From contig JBELBZ010000007.1 of NCBI GenBank assembly GCA_042095055.1, forward strand, positions 20,710 to 84,709: a DNA stretch of 64,000 bases, written 5' to 3'. The position numbers were made by a program, and so were the translations under genes. Position 1 is the first letter of the stretch, and every line of letters starts with the position of its first letter. The DNA comes from UBA8752 sp042095055 (GTDB lineage Bacteria; Bacteroidota; Bacteroidia; Flavobacteriales_D; Sanyastnellaceae). Positions 25,266 to 33,216 of this stretch are shown here, piece after piece. The notes under the pieces were generated by a model. The model was not told the DNA's origin. It saw only the letters and a program-made list of their open reading frames with translations, and did not search any database.

Positions 25266-26795
25266 ATGAAGACAGCGCTATCCTTTGCCCTCCTGCTCGC
25301 TCTTGGAGCAACCACAGGTTGGGGTCAGGTCACCTATCACGCCGATGTGGCGCCCATCATCCACAATGCTTGTATGGAGTGTCACCGTACTGGAGAAATT
25401 GGCCCCATGCCTTTCACCAATTACGAGGAGGTGTCGGCATATGGCCCTTTCATCGAGTATGTGACTTCAATCGGCTACATGCCGCCTTGGACACCCGATG
25501 CCGACTACAGTCATTTCGTGGGTGAGCGGGTGTTGTCCGCGGAAGAAATCGAAACCATCAGCGCATGGGTGGATGCCGACATGCCCGAAGGAAACCCTGC
25601 CGACAATCCTGGAGCACCTTTTTTTCCAGAGGGAAGCCAAATTGGCGAGCCCGACTTCGTGTTTAGCATGTCGGAGCCCTACGCCCATGGCGGGGACATG
25701 ACCGACCAATATCAGGTCTTTGTAATGCCCACTGGGTTTGAACAGGACATGACCGTGAGGGCACTCGAAGTGCGCCCTGGCAATGGGGCCATCGCGCATC
25801 ACGCTGTCCTCGGTTTGGACATTGAAGGCGTTGCAGAAAACCTGGACGCCCAAGATCCTGAACCAGGGTATGAAAGCTTTGGTGACTTTGGGTTTGATGC
25901 TTACCAAAACTTCTTTGGTGCTTGGGTACCCGGTGCGCAAACCTTGGTCTACCCCGAAGGCATTGGCAGGGTCATTCCCGCACAAAGTGACCTCTTGATG
26001 CAGATGCATTACGGGCCCAATGCAGCGGAGGAGTCTGACCAAACCGAAGTCAATGTGTTCTTGACGGAGGGGCCCATCGACAGGGAAGTGGAGACAGGAA
26101 TCATGGGGCCGTGGACCTTGGGTGAACCGTTCTTCATTCCCCCCAATCAAGTCAAAACCTTTCACGGCACCTACAACATCCCTGTGGACCTGAGCTTGAT
26201 CAGCATTGCTCCGCACAGCCACCTGATTGGAAACTCATGGGAAGTGTTCGCCACAAGCCCCAACAACCAAGACACCATCCCATTGATTTCCATACCCGCT
26301 TGGGACTTCAATTGGCAGGGCTTTTTCACATTCCCATACATGACCAAAGTGCCGGGTGGTTATACCCTGCATGGCATTGCGTCCTATGACAACACCTCTG
26401 ACAATCCGTTCAATCCAAACGACCCTCCTGTCATGATTGAATACGGTGACAATACAGGTGACGAGATGTTTTTTGTCTTCTTCGACTACGTGCTCTACGA
26501 GGCGGGTGACGAGGACATTTCGCTGGAGACCCCCTTACTTTCCAGCGTAGAGCCTCTGGAACGCGAGGCGCCGGGCGTTACACTTCAGCCCAACCCCGCC
26601 TCAAATCGGATTCAGTTGTTGGCCCATCCACAATTTGTAGGGTCCTCCTGGTCATTGCGCGATTTGGGTGGTCGGGAAGTCATGTCAGGGCAATTCAACT
26701 CAGGCAATGACCGAATATTGACCGGTGCCCTCCCGGATGGCGTTTACCTGTTTCAGGGCCCTCAGGGCACAGAACGGGTGGTCATCCAGCATTGA
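25266..26795 (+). CDS. secreted c-type heme / copper type II monooxygenase (PHM-like) with T9SS sorting domain
   Basis: 509 residues. Signal peptide MKTALSFALLLALGATTGWG; heme motif CMECH at 35-39; copper ligands H178-H179, H248, H317-S-H319 and M401 (GDEMFF), at the same spacing as the paralog at 23304 and as PHM. Most of the first 420 residues align with that paralog without gaps over long stretches. The C-terminus differs: VTLQPNPASNRIQLLAHPQF onward is a T9SS type A sorting domain. The last 14 bases overlap the convergent NlpC/P60 gene. Redox enzyme at the cell surface or secreted; substrate unknown. Confidence 0.82.
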   Translation: MKTALSFALLLALGATTGWGQVTYHADVAPIIHNACMECHRTGEIGPMPFTNYEEVSAYGPFIEYVTSIGYMPPWTPDADYSHFVGERVLSAEEIETISAWVDADMPEGNPADNPGAPFFPEGSQIGEPDFVFSMSEPYAHGGDMTDQYQVFVMPTGFEQDMTVRALEVRPGNGAIAHHAVLGLDIEGVAENLDAQDPEPGYESFGDFGFDAYQNFFGAWVPGAQTLVYPEGIGRVIPAQSDLLMQMHYGPNAAEESDQTEVNVFLTEGPIDREVETGIMGPWTLGEPFFIPPNQVKTFHGTYNIPVDLSLISIAPHSHLIGNSWEVFATSPNNQDTIPLISIPAWDFNWQGFFTFPYMTKVPGGYTLHGIASYDNTSDNPFNPNDPPVMIEYGDNTGDEMFFVFFDYVLYEAGDEDISLETPLLSSVEPLEREAPGVTLQPNPASNRIQLLAHPQFVGSSWSLRDLGGREVMSGQFNSGNDRILTGALPDGVYLFQGPQGTERVVIQH

Positions 26796-27531
26796 CCGGG
26801 CAAGCTGCAGCACCTGTCCACCGGTGGCTGATGGCACCTTCCCTCCGGATTCCTTCTGGCTCAAGGAGGTCGAAGCGCACTTCTCCGGATGCGTGCAGGA
26901 CTTGTGGGGCGCTGTCCGTTGTGATCCATGCGAATCCCACGTGGGTCACCTTTGAAGGGTCGTCTTTGTGAAAGAATACGAGGTCTCCATGCTGGAGTTC
27001 CTCATAGGACTTGCGCCCAGCTTCAAGGGAAGTCCACTGCTGCGACGCGTCTCTTGGAATGGAACATCCGTGCAAGGCGCAGGCAAGTTGTGTCAGTCCA
27101 CTGCAATCCATGCCCAACACACTCTTGCCGCCCCAGAGATAAGGTGCTCCCAAAAATGTGTAGGCAGCATCGACAGGTTGATCAGGCCGCGCAGGCGCCG
27201 ATGGGATGAGTCCAAATGGCACGGAGGACCCTGCGGGCAAGTGGTATGGCCTCCCCTCCCACTCCAATGTGGTCAATGGCGCCATCAAGACCATGGTTTC
27301 TGCTGCAAAAGCCTCAATGGCTTCGGGCGTATCCGCGATCAATTTGACATCGGTGTAGCCCGTATATCGGTCGTCGTCCAAGGTGACAGAAGCCCAACCC
27401 GGGGCATTTGGGGCTGGAGCCCATTGCAACCTCTGGCCAAACAGGCCTTGGGTCACCATTTCTGCACGGTCGTCTGCTGAGGACCTGATGGGCGCAAGGG
27501 GGACACGAATGATGCCGGGTGTATCGCCCAT
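26782..27531 (-). CDS. NlpC/P60 family (C40) peptidase
   Basis: 249 residues. The catalytic cysteine is in MDCSGLTQLACAL, the histidine in VTHVGFAWI, and the third position near VLHASGEV. The N-terminal 110 residues resemble SH3-like domains of cell-wall peptidases (QRLQWAPAPNAPGWASV). This family cuts peptide stems of peptidoglycan. No signal peptide is visible, unusual for a wall enzyme, so it may act on recycled muropeptides in the cytoplasm or use an unseen export route. Three bases separate it from the thiolase gene upstream, so the two are probably co-transcribed. Confidence 0.85.
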   Translation of the reverse strand: MGDTPGIIRVPLAPIRSSADDRAEMVTQGLFGQRLQWAPAPNAPGWASVTLDDDRYTGYTDVKLIADTPEAIEAFAAETMVLMAPLTTLEWEGRPYHLPAGSSVPFGLIPSAPARPDQPVDAAYTFLGAPYLWGGKSVLGMDCSGLTQLACALHGCSIPRDASQQWTSLEAGRKSYEELQHGDLVFFHKDDPSKVTHVGFAWITTDSAPQVLHASGEVRFDLLEPEGIRREGAISHRWTGAAACPVNAG

Positions 27532-27534
27532 GGC

Positions 27535-28716
27535 TTAAACCAGGTTTTCCAAAACGAGGGCACTGCCTCCTCCTCCACCATTGCAGATGCCTGCGGCGCC
27601 CAGCTTTTTTCCATGGCGCTTTAAGGCATGGATCAAGGTCACCGTGATGCGGCTTCCGGAGCTCCCCAGGGGATGCCCGAGAGATACTGCGCCTCCATGG
27701 ACGTTGACCTTGTCAGCACCGAGGCCCATCAATTTGCTGTTGGCCAGTCCGACCACCGCGAAAGCTTCATTGAGTTCAACGAGCTCCATGTCTGCCATGC
27801 TCAATCCGGCGCGGTCCAAAGCGATGGGCAGGGCTTTTGATGGGGCAGTGGTAAAGTCTTCAGGTGCATGGGCGGCATCGGCATTTGATAGCAGCCGGGC
27901 CAACGGGACAATCCCCCTGGCTTTTGCAGCTTCTTCTGACATGAGGACCAATGCAGAAGCGCCGTCGTTGAGCGTGCTGGCGTTGGCCGCGGTAACGGTT
28001 CCTTCCTTGTCAAAGACGGGCCGGAGGGTTGGAATCTTCTCCATCTTGACGTTGCTGAACTCTTCGTCCACGGCCACCACGACAGGGTCGCCCTTTCGCT
28101 GCGGAATGCTCACCGGAACGATTTCGTCTTCAAAAGCCCCGGACTCCCATGCAGCTGCTGACCTGCGGTAACTCTCTATGGCAAAAGCGTCTTGTTCCTC
28201 ACGGGAGAAACCGTGCTTGGTGGCACACAGCTCTGCGCAAACCCCCATGTGTTGGGCGTTATATACATCGGTCAACCCATCCAAAAGCAGTCCGTCCACC
28301 GCTTGAATGTGGCCCAACTTTACGGCTGAACGGCCCTGGAGGTAATGGGGGGCTTGAGACATGTTTTCCATGCCGCCAGCCACAACAATGTCGGCCTGTC
28401 CCAATGCAATGGCGTTGGCTGCCAAGTGGATGGCTTTCATTCCTGAGGAGCACACCTTGTTGACGGTTGTGCAGGGCACGTCATGGGAAACCCCTGCGCC
28501 CATGGCCGCCTGTCGGGCAGGAGCCTGTCCAAGACCTGCTTGTAAGACGTTGCCCATGAAGACTTCGTCTATGTCTGCTCCTGTTATACCTGCTGATTCC
28601 ATGGCCGCCTGAATGGCGACGGACCCCAACTTCGTGGCGGGCACGGAGGACAATCCTCCGAGAAAAGAGCCCATCGGCGTGCGACGGGCGGATGCGATAA
28701 CGACTGCTCTGTTCAT
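27535..28716 (-). CDS. acetyl-CoA C-acyltransferase (thiolase)
   Basis: 393 residues, the usual thiolase length. TTVNKVCSSGMKAIHLAA holds the nucleophilic cysteine, ELNEAFAV the NEAF block with the active histidine nearby, and GGAVSLGHPLGSSGSRI and ICNGGGGGSALVLENL the C-terminal signatures with the second catalytic cysteine. It condenses or cleaves acyl-CoA (acetoacetyl-CoA or 3-ketoacyl-CoA). It may work with the hydroxyacyl-CoA dehydrogenase at 17731, though the two genes are not linked. Confidence 0.93.
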   Translation of the reverse strand: MNRAVVIASARRTPMGSFLGGLSSVPATKLGSVAIQAAMESAGITGADIDEVFMGNVLQAGLGQAPARQAAMGAGVSHDVPCTTVNKVCSSGMKAIHLAANAIALGQADIVVAGGMENMSQAPHYLQGRSAVKLGHIQAVDGLLLDGLTDVYNAQHMGVCAELCATKHGFSREEQDAFAIESYRRSAAAWESGAFEDEIVPVSIPQRKGDPVVVAVDEEFSNVKMEKIPTLRPVFDKEGTVTAANASTLNDGASALVLMSEEAAKARGIVPLARLLSNADAAHAPEDFTTAPSKALPIALDRAGLSMADMELVELNEAFAVVGLANSKLMGLGADKVNVHGGAVSLGHPLGSSGSRITVTLIHALKRHGKKLGAAGICNGGGGGSALVLENLV

Positions 28717-28736
28717 TTCAGATGTTTAGCGTGCCG

Positions 28737-28744
28737 CAAAGATA
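28737..28744 (-). promoter_or_regulatory. -7 element of the thiolase promoter
   Basis: TATCTTTG on the minus strand, an exact TAnnTTTG match, ending 20 bases before the thiolase ATG. No convincing -33 TTG is visible at the right distance. Confidence 0.45.
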
Positions 28745-28828
28745 CCAAGGACTTCAGGCCGGAGGAAGCGGTCCGTTTTGACTTTCATTGGCATTGATTG
28801 TGTGGAGGAAACAGTGCCACACACGCTT

Positions 28829-28845
28829 TTGGCACGGTAGTTGAA
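28829..28845 (+). promoter_or_regulatory. sigma-54-like promoter
   Basis: TTGGCACGGTAGTTGAA matches the -24/-12 consensus YTGGCACGRNNNTTGCW at every fixed position but one (A for C after TTG). An inverted repeat, TGTGTGG at 28799-28805 and CCACACA at 28817-28823, lies just upstream. It points into the gap toward the terminator at 28922. No rpoN gene is in the window, so use of this site is inference. Confidence 0.4.
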
Positions 28846-28856
28846 CTAACCTACAC

Positions 28857-28955
28857 AGCTGAAAGCAGCGACATAATGGTTCATGATGCCGGCTTGATAC
28901 CGGCATTGATTTGGTTAAGGTGAAGCGCTCCGAAACGTCGGGGCGCTTCTTATTT
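28857..28955 (+). ncRNA. candidate small RNA
   Basis: The stretch between the sigma-54-like site and the terminator is about 100 bases and lies between two minus-strand genes. It has a 7-base stem (ATGCCGG 28886-28892, CCGGCAT 28900-28906) and then the terminator stem. A 15-codon frame (MVHDAGLIPALIWLR) starts inside but has no clear ribosome site. The rest of the 28717-28949 gap holds only the two promoters. Confidence 0.35.
28922..28955 (+). terminator. intrinsic terminator, plus strand
   Basis: GAAGCGCTCCG at 28922-28932 pairs with CGGGGCGCTTC at 28939-28949 (11 pairs, one G-T wobble), loop AAACGT, followed by TTATTT. On the minus strand no T-run follows. The hairpin abuts the stop codon of the minus-strand gene at 28950. 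Confidence 0.7.
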
Positions 28956-29846
28956 AACGACCCTCAAGAATTCTTTGGGCACCCGGGTTTTGACCTCCCA
29001 CATGGCGTCCAATTCCGGGTCTGTAAGGACCATTCGAAAAAGGTGGACTCCCTGCCTGCCCAGCGGATCCGGGGCATCTGCACCGAGGCCGCACACCATG
29101 CAATTGTGGTGACGTAGACCTGGCAAGATTTCATTGATGTCCTGCAGGCCTGCCTTTACCTTGAGAATGGTGAACCGTCCACCTGAGCGCATGCGCCTGA
29201 ATTGAAACTTCTTTGAAGAATACTTCTCTCCTGGCTTTTTGCGTGCGCTGAACTCGCCGTCCTCCTCGATTTCTCCATGGAGCAGCAAATAGCTTTCAAA
29301 TTGTTGGGTGGACCAGCTTTCTTGCAGGCGTTTGCGAAGGCCCATGTCCCGCACGACAACCGCTATTCCACTGCTGTCCTTGTCCATCATGTTGACGAAG
29401 TGAACCGCCCTCTCAGGATTCCCTCCGGCGAGATCTCGGGCGACCAAATAGTCTTTTACCCTCGTGAAACTTGTGTCTACACGGGGATTGGGAGAGGCCA
29501 ATATCCAGCCTGCCGGTTTCAGGTAGCAGAAGATGTCATCGTCTTCGTACAGCACCTCAAAGGGCAAGTCGTCATCGGGTCGAATGGACTTGGTGGCATT
29601 GGCCGGTTCTGATTTTCGCGCTTCCTTCTCTTCTGGGACGGAAATCTCTTGTCCCGTGGGAATGACCAGGGACGGAATCTTCACCACTTCGCCTTCTACC
29701 CTCACAGCACCGCCTTTGATCAGGTTGCGCGAAGCCGTGGTACTGCGCAACCCCAGTTCAGAGCGAACCAAGGCATGCAGTGGGGCTTCAATTTCAGAAG
29801 TCCAACGGCGGATGTTGATTTTTGGGCGGGGAGGTTTTGAAGCCAT
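28950..29846 (-). CDS. RluA-type pseudouridine synthase, divergent
   Basis: 298 residues from MASKPPRPKINIRRWTSEIE. An S4-like domain (LRSTTASRNLIKGGAVRVEG) precedes a RluA fold: IFCYLKPAGWILASPNP is the conserved KPAG strand, and NMMDKDSSGIAVVVRD replaces the usual HRLDKDTSG. The catalytic aspartate is kept, the preceding arginine is methionine. RLRHHNCMVCG near the end resembles the HQIR region loosely. It likely isomerises uridine in rRNA or tRNA, but activity is less certain than for a standard family member. Confidence 0.7.
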   Translation of the reverse strand: MASKPPRPKINIRRWTSEIEAPLHALVRSELGLRSTTASRNLIKGGAVRVEGEVVKIPSLVIPTGQEISVPEEKEARKSEPANATKSIRPDDDLPFEVLYEDDDIFCYLKPAGWILASPNPRVDTSFTRVKDYLVARDLAGGNPERAVHFVNMMDKDSSGIAVVVRDMGLRKRLQESWSTQQFESYLLLHGEIEEDGEFSARKKPGEKYSSKKFQFRRMRSGGRFTILKVKAGLQDINEILPGLRHHNCMVCGLGADAPDPLGRQGVHLFRMVLTDPELDAMWEVKTRVPKEFLRVVK

Positions 29847-29873
29847 AGCGGGCGCAAGATGCACCGGGATTCC

Positions 29874-32800
29874 TCATTCCTCGCAGCCTTGACCGTACAA
29901 AGCCAACAAAGCCAAGATGTCATTGGCAGAAACAGCACCGTCTCCTGTGATGTCCACCGTGCATTCAGACGAACATCCGAACTCCGACAACACGGCAAGG
30001 ATGTCTGTGGCCCCAAAAAAACCGTCTCCATCGAGGTCCTCAGGGCATTGGCTTTCCCAGCAGGTGAAATCGCACATATCATTGGAGATCGAGGCCGATG
30101 GATCAAAATTGCAGGCGGTGCTGTCTGTGCACCCGACAACAGCAGGCAAGGGCAAGCAAAACGACCCCCCCACTCCGCTGGAGAAGCCTATGCCTGCCGC
30201 ACTGGTGTCCGTCACTGACCAAATTCCAACTCCTCCCATGGAGGCCACGACCAGATCCCCTTCCATACCGCAGTTGGTGCTGGTAAAACCGTTGCTCCCC
30301 CGGTCGACGAGGATCACTTCATAACAGCCGTGGGTCAGGCACACAGTATCCACGGTGGGTGCTTCGGGGACAAAGTGTTGCCGGCGATGCCATGACACAC
30401 CCGTCGAATCTGACAGCGCCCAGGCCGTCTCCATCGGGTGGCAATCCGCTGTGGTGGTCACAACGACTGGGCCGGTGCCCACCCTGTGCTCCCAGGTGAC
30501 GCCCAAAGCATCGTTTTCTGAAATGGCATCTACACCGGAGGTCAGTTCGCCCGCTGCTAAACCGCCATGGAGTCCAACCACCTCGAGGATGCGCACAACC
30601 AGTTCATTCTTGTGGCCCACTGTGCCGCGATTGACGTTGGGCCAAGGCAATGAGGCCTCTTGATTTGGTGCCAACAACATCCCGTATTGGACCGTGTCGA
30701 TGCCGTTCCACAGCAGCGTCATGGCCGCCAAAGTGTCTGAGCCAGCATTGCGTGCTGTGGCCGTCACATGAAGGGGTCCTGCACACTGTGTGGCCTGGTG
30801 CCCGTGAATGCCAGTCAATGCCGCGTCTCTTGCTGGCGGCGTAAACAGCGGTGCGCGCCAAATCCCACTTCCGTAAGTCGCCAGAAGCAATTCTCCTGTC
30901 GAAGACCGCACCCCAAGGTCACTGCACAACACCTCTGGCAGCCCAGTCTTGTATGGCGTCCACAGGTCTGAACCGCTGTTGAGCGCATAAACGCCAGCAT
31001 CCGTACCTGCATAGAGGTCGCCACTTTCTGGGTGCCGGGCCAGGGTATTGACAGGCAAATCCGGCAGCCCCTCTCCTGCGTCTGTCCACGTCAATCCGGC
31101 ATCGGAGGTCTTCCATACGCGCTGGCCCTCTTCATATCCTCCGAATGACATCCAGAACACATCCGCATCTGCGTGGTCGAAGACCACATCGAGGATGGGC
31201 AAACCGGGCAGGTCTGAAAGGGGGGTCCAATGCTCTAAGTTCTGCGTGGCAAAGGCAAACGCGCCGCGGGCCACGACTGCAGTGCTGTCATCCGATGGCG
31301 CCAAAGCCAAGACTTCCATTTCTGCGCCTGACAGCGCGCTTGTTTGCTCCCATGTTTCGCCTTGATTGTCGGTCCAGTAGAGCCTGTGTTTGGCGATAAA
31401 AATGCGGTCGGGGTTGGAGGGAGCGTATGCCATAGGCGTGTTCCAGTCTCCCCTTTCATTGACCCCTTCCCCGTTGCTTCCCAGCCAGAGGTCCCAGGTC
31501 CATCCGCCATCCAATGAGAGGTGGGCCTTGCCGAAGTATTCCGCAGCGACCAAGGTGTCGGGTTCGTTGGGATCGATGAGGCAGTGAAATCCGTCGGCTC
31601 CGATGACCTGGGCATGAATGTCGTCTGCGAGCAGGTTGATGCCATTGTCTTGCCATCCCGATATCAAGCGGTCTGGCCTGCTGTTTGCAAAACCGAGGTT
31701 GTACACCTGGCCCACATTGAGGCCCTCTGTTAAGGTCTCAAAACCGTTTTCGCGTTTGCGGGATACCCCGCCGTCATGGGCGCTGACCCAATGGTTGCTG
31801 CCAGGCACGAAACTGAGGGCGTGGTGGTCGGCATGAACGAAATCTGCGTCTTGTTCACCAAACCAATGGCCTATGCACGCCCAAGTGTCACCTCCGTCAT
31901 GGGATTCCCAAATGTTGACGCCACCAGCGATGATGTGATGTTCGTCCACTGGATCGATGGCGAGCGCCAGGTCATAGAACCCTTGGCCTCCAAAATCTGC
32001 GCCTGCATAGGTCCACCCCAAAAGGTTGGGCAAGTCTGGAACCTCGGTATAGGTCTGCCCGCTGTCTTGGCTGACATAGAAGCCTTGGAGCCCTTGCGAT
32101 CCGCTTTTTGCAGCTATTGCCGCCAAAACCTGAGGGTTTGATGCCGATGCGGCCAAGGTGTACCTGCTCACAGAGAATGTGGAGGGCAAACCTTGAACTG
32201 CATTCCAATGGCGCCCGCCATCGGTGGAACGCAGCAGTTCCCCTGGACGCAAGGCTGCGTGCCAAACAGCGGAGTCTCCCGGATGTGGAATCAGGTCAGA
32301 ACAGATCCCAGAGTATGTCAACGAGAAGGTCTCTCCATTGTCCTCGCTCAGCCATATTCCGTCGCTGGTGGCGACCAAAATGTGATGTGGGGCACCCACT
32401 TTTCGGTGTACCCTGCTGCATGTGGCCGACTCTGAAAGTGCGAATGTGAGTCCTGTTGTTTGCCATGTTGCCCCCATATCCGAGGTGGACATGAGTCCTA
32501 TCCCATAGGCGCTGCCGAAGTCAGAATCTCCCGTAGCAGCCAATATGCTCAATGAATCGGCAGGGTGCAAGGCCACATCGGACACCCCCATTCCAGCCCA
32601 ATCTTGTGTCCCCAAAAGGTTCCAGTGTTGTCCTGAATCTTCAGAACGCCAAAGCCCTCCACTTGGCGCGCAGGCATACCATTCGGCCGTGTCTTGGGCG
32701 GATACGACCACGCGGTTTACCCGGCCAGCACCCCCCACAAGCGGTGAGCCTGTGGGAATGGCTTGTCGCCAAACAGCCTCAGGTTCTGAATCACGTGCGG

Positions 32801-33119
32801 CCCTGCCCATCCGTTCCCATTGCGTGGCCTCCCAAGGCGCAGCGGCTTTGAAGGGGCTTGCACCGTCAAAAGCAAAGCGGGCAGTGGCAAAATGTCGCCA
32901 ACGCATAAACGGCTTAAACCCTTTGCCCTTCTGAGGTAGGCTGTCAGTCCAGGTGGCGTCAAACGCGTTGAATGCGGAGCTCCAATCTCCTTGGGGCAGC
33001 GCCCCTTCACTCCAGTGTTGGGCCTGAAGAGAAAATGTGGACCAAACCAAGAGGCAGCCCGCCAAGAAAGGCGCGCATAAGGGCCGTTTGGCCCCCTGTT
33101 GGTCAGGGAAACGGAGCAT
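29874..33119 (-). CDS. secreted BNR/Asp-box repeat protein with dockerin-like C-terminus
   Basis: 1081 residues from MLRFPDQQGAKRPLCAPFLA, with a signal peptide ending near LQAQ. Repeated Asp-box motifs (SEDSGQHWN, STSDMGATWQ, SEDNGETFS, STDGGRHWN, SQDSGQTYT, SHDGGDTWA, TDNQGETWE, TSDAGLTWT) predict a VPS10/sialidase-type propeller. A CARDB-like region follows, then one GCTDSTACNFDPS unit and the dockerin-like module ending YGQGCEE. No catalytic sialidase set can be identified. Probably surface exposed. The frame continues ten codons upstream of the chosen ATG. Confidence 0.75.
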   Translation of the reverse strand: MLRFPDQQGAKRPLCAPFLAGCLLVWSTFSLQAQHWSEGALPQGDWSSAFNAFDATWTDSLPQKGKGFKPFMRWRHFATARFAFDGASPFKAAAPWEATQWERMGRAARDSEPEAVWRQAIPTGSPLVGGAGRVNRVVVSAQDTAEWYACAPSGGLWRSEDSGQHWNLLGTQDWAGMGVSDVALHPADSLSILAATGDSDFGSAYGIGLMSTSDMGATWQTTGLTFALSESATCSRVHRKVGAPHHILVATSDGIWLSEDNGETFSLTYSGICSDLIPHPGDSAVWHAALRPGELLRSTDGGRHWNAVQGLPSTFSVSRYTLAASASNPQVLAAIAAKSGSQGLQGFYVSQDSGQTYTEVPDLPNLLGWTYAGADFGGQGFYDLALAIDPVDEHHIIAGGVNIWESHDGGDTWACIGHWFGEQDADFVHADHHALSFVPGSNHWVSAHDGGVSRKRENGFETLTEGLNVGQVYNLGFANSRPDRLISGWQDNGINLLADDIHAQVIGADGFHCLIDPNEPDTLVAAEYFGKAHLSLDGGWTWDLWLGSNGEGVNERGDWNTPMAYAPSNPDRIFIAKHRLYWTDNQGETWEQTSALSGAEMEVLALAPSDDSTAVVARGAFAFATQNLEHWTPLSDLPGLPILDVVFDHADADVFWMSFGGYEEGQRVWKTSDAGLTWTDAGEGLPDLPVNTLARHPESGDLYAGTDAGVYALNSGSDLWTPYKTGLPEVLCSDLGVRSSTGELLLATYGSGIWRAPLFTPPARDAALTGIHGHQATQCAGPLHVTATARNAGSDTLAAMTLLWNGIDTVQYGMLLAPNQEASLPWPNVNRGTVGHKNELVVRILEVVGLHGGLAAGELTSGVDAISENDALGVTWEHRVGTGPVVVTTTADCHPMETAWALSDSTGVSWHRRQHFVPEAPTVDTVCLTHGCYEVILVDRGSNGFTSTNCGMEGDLVVASMGGVGIWSVTDTSAAGIGFSSGVGGSFCLPLPAVVGCTDSTACNFDPSASISNDMCDFTCWESQCPEDLDGDGFFGATDILAVLSEFGCSSECTVDITGDGAVSANDILALLALYGQGCEE

Positions 33120-33216
33120 CGTGGTTTTGGTTGCCACTTGAAGGTGCACCTGTCGTCAGACAGATGTCCACACCAAGGCCTCAAGTGGTTGACCTTGGGG
33201 TGGTGGCTGCATGAAT

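Noticed and set aside
28873..28920. A 15-codon open frame inside the candidate small RNA
   Set aside because: No ribosome site, very short, and it overlaps the hairpin; cannot be supported as a gene.
33134..33188. Imperfect inverted repeat (CCACTTGAAGG / CCTCAAGTGG) between two surface-protein genes
   Set aside because: The loop is over 30 bases and no T-run follows on the transcribed strand; too weak to call a terminator.
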